DNA from: Euclidia mi | Taxonomy: Eukaryota; Arthropoda; Insecta; Lepidoptera; Erebidae | Reading direction: 5' to 3' | Assembly (NCBI GenBank): GCA_944739405.2 | Contig: OX123185.2 | Location: 12,124,973-12,188,972 of the forward strand | Length of the DNA: 64,000 bases | Part shown: piece after piece, positions 60,450 through 64,000 of the stretch | Position numbering within the stretch: position 1 is the stretch's first letter | Layout: each line of letters starts with the position of its first letter | Translations under genes and position numbers: made by a program | Notes under the pieces: model-generated | What the model was told of the DNA's origin: nothing | Database searches by the model: none | The model's input: the letters and a program-made list of their open reading frames with translations, nothing else

Positions 60450-60508
60450 TAATTACACTAATTATAAGCAATAAAACAATGTTTTATTGCTTATAATTAG
60501 TGTAATTA
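60450..60508. repeat. Perfect hairpin, 29-bp arms, 1-bp loop
   Basis: 60450-60478 and 60480-60508 are exact reverse complements around a single a. This is the tightest palindrome in the window, adjacent to the one at 60407-60446. Confidence 0.9.
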
Positions 60509-60512
60509 ATTT

Positions 60513-60592
60513 GGCGAAAAGTGGGCGTTTAATATGCCTCTGCCTACCCCTTCGGGGAAACAGGCGTGAGTCTATGTATGTATGTATGTAAA
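60513..60592 (+). repeat. RTE/SINE tail fragment
   Basis: ggcgaaaagtgggcgtttaa, gcctctgcctaccccttcgg, gaaacaggcgtgagtctatg and (tatg)n. Same tail as 30487-30714 and the RTE at 61636-62150. Confidence 0.7.
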
Positions 60593-61635
60593 ACAATGTT
60601 TAATAAGAAGTCAGGTCGCGTGACGTCAATCCTTGACGCATCACTCGGCCCGGTCGACCCCGCCGCCCGCGCCCTGCAACGGACTTTAACTAACTTTGTT
60701 AAATGATGTTTAGATTTACTTGACGAATTAAATCAATTTTTATTGTAACATTTGACCACGTTTCTCATTTAAACACCCCCTAAGTAGGGATAACGTTGCA
60801 GTCGTTACTAAAATACACTTCAATAAAGTAACTAAATAGATTGAAAACCTTGAGTTCCGCGCAATCATAAAATTCGTTGATGTTCAAGGATATATTTCCT
60901 CATACAATTTTACGAGCTGTTGTCATTAGAACTGCTATCTATCTCAATAAAACCATAGTTCCGAACTATGTAATACTATCTTTTTTATATAGCTGAAAGT
61001 TGATTAAAGATATCCATAGCCGATATAGGACTCTCTCTATGTAGGACAGCAAAAGTACAGCAATATTACTAATTAAAGCACCGTGATGCTTAGACCATTG
61101 CAAAGTTACATTTGGGGTTGCATTTATCTGAGGTCGCAATTTTATTTTACAGATGTGTAGGGAGGGCTTTACACTAGTAAAGCTTGTTCCAAATTTGTGG
61201 GGTCGTACCTCTTATCCCTCGGCCGCCTTCCTGAAAGAGTGTAAGTGCAGACGGTTTTTCTTGATCATCTGGTAAACTATTGGTCACACAAAGAATATGT
61301 GTAAGAGTTTTTGTTGCAAATTAAATTCTCGAGAACTTTGGTCCTAAAACTTCTGCCATAAAGACAGATATAAAAAGGTATATGTATATCGGAATGGTCA
61401 TCAGTACAGGACGTCGATTGACTACGAAACGGAAGTGCAAAGATGGCGCGCTTCGACAGAGTCTAGTGACGTTCACTGGAGTTGAAGAGGGGGGATGACG
61501 GTTGACGTTCAACGGAGCAACGACAACTATCACTTCTCTTGGAGACTCCGGGCGGGCAACAAGTACCTAGAAACTGTCACTCATTTCGTGTTCAGTAATA
61601 CAAAATAGTTATAGTCAGTTTTGTTAGATTTGATT
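60593..61635. other. No supported gene
   Basis: 60620-60670 is GC-rich (ggcccggtcgaccccgccgc). 61190-61260 has no motif. Unassigned. Confidence 0.4.
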
Positions 61636-62150
61636 TGGTCTATCTATCTATCTATCTATAACGTCACGCCTGTCTCCCATTGGGGTAGGCAGAGACTATG
61701 GAACGCCACATGCTTCGGTTCAAACATACCTCTTTCGCTTCATCGACATTCATTAACCTCGTCATGCATGCGCGTCGGTTATAGGTACTTTTTATTTTGC
61801 CCTTTATCAGTAGATCACCTATTTGGTCGGCGTACGTCCGCCTAGGGCGTCCCCTACCGACATTTCCATTCATTCTCGCACGATACACTCCTTTCGTATT
61901 TCTTCTTTCATCCATCCGCTCCAGATGTCCAAACCAACGTAACATTTCTTTTTCAATCTTTGTCACTACATCTTCTTTTAGACCACACTTTTCCCGTATC
62001 ACACTGTTACGCACTTTATCTTTCAAACTTATTCCGCACATACTCCTTAAAGCTCTCATCTCCACAGCATTGATTCTACTTTCATGCTTCGTCTGCCATA
62101 CCCATGATTCGCTACCATACATCAGTGTTGGCGCCAAAACTCCCTGCAGT
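61636..62150 (-). pseudogene. RTE LINE, reverse transcriptase C-terminus and 3' end
   Basis: Frame 62137-61664 (minus) reads LMYGSESWVWQTKHESRINA, MLRWFGHLERMDERR and GRGRPRRTYADQIGDLL, then RACMTRLMNVDEAKEVCLNR and WRSIVSAYPNG. These are the C-terminal motifs of RTE-clade RT proteins (YGSE.W, RWFGH..RM, GRPR..W/Y.D, W). It ends with a caggcgtgacgttat tail and (tagatagata)n at about 61640-61660. The 5' part (nuclease and RT core) is missing: a dead, 5'-truncated copy. The 3' end matches the SINE-like tails at 30487-30714 and 60513-60592. Confidence 0.85.
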
Positions 62151-62253
62151 ACAGCAAGACGATTTGATTTGGTGTGAACTTATAACGAACTGTGATGTGA
62201 AGTGTTGATACCGGCCAAGAATCAAGCAATCCGCCGTCATCAGAAGTGGGATC

Positions 62254-62343
62254 ATGGACCAGCACGACCACAAGGCGCGAGCGAAGGCGACTGCTAAAGC
62301 TGCTATGTTGGTGAATCAGCTGAGCTTGCAACTGCCACCGTGG
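62254..62343 (+). other. Possible small exon or chance frame
   Basis: ATG in gggatcATGG context opens MDQHDHKARAKATAKAAMLV, then NQLSLQLPPW, a 30-codon frame rich in A and K. It meets a gtgagc donor-like site at 62343. It might be the first coding exon of a gene leaving the window, or chance. No family is recognised. Confidence 0.15.
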
Positions 62344-62349
62344 TGAGCG

Positions 62350-64000
62350 TATTTTGTCTGATTTTTTTTTATTGGTACTGCCAATTTTGTTTAGTGGCAG
62401 TAGTAGTAAAACATTACGCGATTTACCTTGGAAATGTCATAATCGTTGTGGTGATATCGCCATCACATCGTACTGAGTGTTGGTTCGATTCCTACACGAG
62501 ACACTGAGTTGTAGAACCGTTTGACTTTTACGGTGTCGTGGTTCCCATAGCATGATCTCATGAATAATCTTCTTTTTAATAGCTTAAAGAAAAAGACAAA
62601 AAAATGTGGGTAGTAATGATTTAATTGTGACCTTTGCCGTATTTTAAGTAAGCATAATATGTTTGTCTGACTACCACAGTGATCTAGCTATAGCGTAGAT
62701 TGTGAACGGAGGTTTTGAGTTTGATACGCCAGTTAAAAAAGCGATTATTTTATTTCTTAATGCGAGGGTGGCTCGCACTCACGAACTTTGTGATCATATT
62801 ATTATGCTTGCTTGCAAATAGATTCTTGTCTCGGTCTTACTTTGTGGACTGTAATAGTAACGAGAGTGAGCGTACAGGCTGACTTGCATTATTCCAAGCA
62901 AATGCGTTTGAGTCAAACGTGCTAGTTATTGTTCTAGTGCAGTTGTTATATTAGTTTTAGAACCAACACCCAGCTGGTTGGTTTTCTGCTAAATCTAGAA
63001 CAAAAGCACCGGTCTAGACTGTCCTTCGCAGGGCAGCGGCGCTAAAGTTGGTAATCTAATCGAATCGTACATACTAAGTTCATAGTGTAAGACTGTGCGG
63101 GGCTATTGCTTCTGACTGTGCTGATTTTGTGTAGAACAGCTTGTAGCTTTTATTTCTTAAATAGATGTGTGAACTGCAGTGCTGTCTAGACGAGTGCGGT
63201 TGGTTGGTTAATGTAACCTGACCATAGTCAAAAGATATTACTAGCGCCATTATTTTATCGACTCGTGGTGTTGATAATACGTAACGGTTTTCGTTTAAAC
63301 GAGATCAGAGCCTAAGTAAAAAGTGACACTGTTACTCGTTGTAATTCTGAGTTGTACAGACGATCTCGATGTTGCAATTACTCCTGCTTTTTTTGTGTGC
63401 ATAAATTTTTAACATGGCGCAGTAAAATGTTTCGTACTCAGATTATTAGATGGCACCACTAGTAAAATTAAATTCAATTTTAAGAATTTACTCGTGAAAG
63501 TTACCTACTGCGTGTTTTTTTTTTAATTCATGTGATACGCTGGGAGTTTCTATCAAGTGCCCCGAGTTCTCTGGCCAATTTCAAGTTATGCTTAGGACGT
63601 TTAGGAGTGATAGTGTTTCTAGTAGAAGTTGTTAAACTCGATTATCAGATGTAGAAGAAAATGATTGAGTTATCATCGCAGTGCGTTATGATAATCAGTT
63701 ACAGAGATTTTAATTTTCATTGTAGGTAGAACTAGGTTAGTGATCGTTAGTGATGATTGTGTGCTTAACCTTATTCTCATTAAATGGGTACTTTGTTAGT
63801 CGTTGTTGTGATGATTTTGTGGTACCCACGTTACCGTCAGTGTAGGTAGATTTGCATAAACTGGATAAGCCGTTGGTGCGGCTGTATGTTTTGCGTTACG
63901 TTGCCATTGGTTGGACCGGTAAAGTGCCTTTCTGGTTAGCCTAGTTTACCCTTGAGCTTTTGTGTTATTCATAGTCTCCGTTGATCACAAATAAGACAGT
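62350..64000. other. Right-end stretch, no supported feature
   Basis: About 1.65 kb with no ORF of 60 codons, no terminal repeats and no match to other repeats here. The style (gtgatgattgtgtgct, gttggttggttaatgtaacc) resembles first-intron or intergenic DNA. An upstream part of another gene is possible. Confidence 0.4.

Overview
The window reads as AT-rich insect DNA, almost certainly from a moth or butterfly. The evidence is a CYP4-clan cytochrome P450 of lepidopteran type in small exons, about a dozen tRNA-derived SINEs of one family, Helitrons with TC/CTAG ends, RTE, Jockey/CR1-group and Penelope retroelements, and a BEL/Pao LTR retrotransposon. No bacterial, viral, CRISPR, rRNA or genuine tRNA gene is seen. 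Assignments rest on reading translated motifs and repeat termini by eye; no database was searched.

1-10,100: one host gene on the minus strand, a cytochrome P450 with seven recognisable exons between 9,946 (start codon) and 855 (heme-binding exon). Splice sites are canonical and phases agree wherever neighbouring exons are both visible. The last exon (after the heme loop) is outside the window, and two short internal segments were not found. Introns are filled with transposon debris: a 1.7-kb non-LTR fragment, SINE pieces, a foldback element and a Helitron fragment. A Penelope-like relic lies downstream at the left edge.

10,100-20,750: a graveyard of nested elements. An RTE fragment lies next to the P450 5' end. 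A Jockey-type LINE is split by a hAT-like element, which itself holds a mariner relic and another LINE fragment. Two Helitrons follow, one with a tandem array, then a SINE and a foldback element inside an RTE 3' end.

20,619-24,130: a non-LTR retrotransposon with one uninterrupted 1,026-codon reading frame covering endonuclease and reverse transcriptase, the best preserved element here.

24,130-36,480: mostly unassignable AT-rich DNA with scattered SINEs, a Helitron carrying a SINE, and a 0.7-kb terminal-inverted-repeat element with 9-bp flanking repeats.

36,484-47,292: a BEL/Pao retrotransposon (gag, protease, RT, RNase H, integrase) with several lesions. A piggyBac-like element sits in its 5' LTR and a two-ORF LINE, whose first ORF has an SGNH-like region, sits in pol.

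47,300-64,000: a Harbinger-like MITE, a second two-ORF LINE (50,989-55,625) with only two visible ORF2 lesions, a second Helitron with the same tandem unit, SINEs, tight hairpins and a minus-strand RTE 3' end. The last 1.6 kb shows nothing that can be named.

The genes do not form a pathway. The biology is one host detoxification-type gene embedded in layered transposons, plus a set of perfect short-loop inverted duplications that the transposon annotation does not explain.
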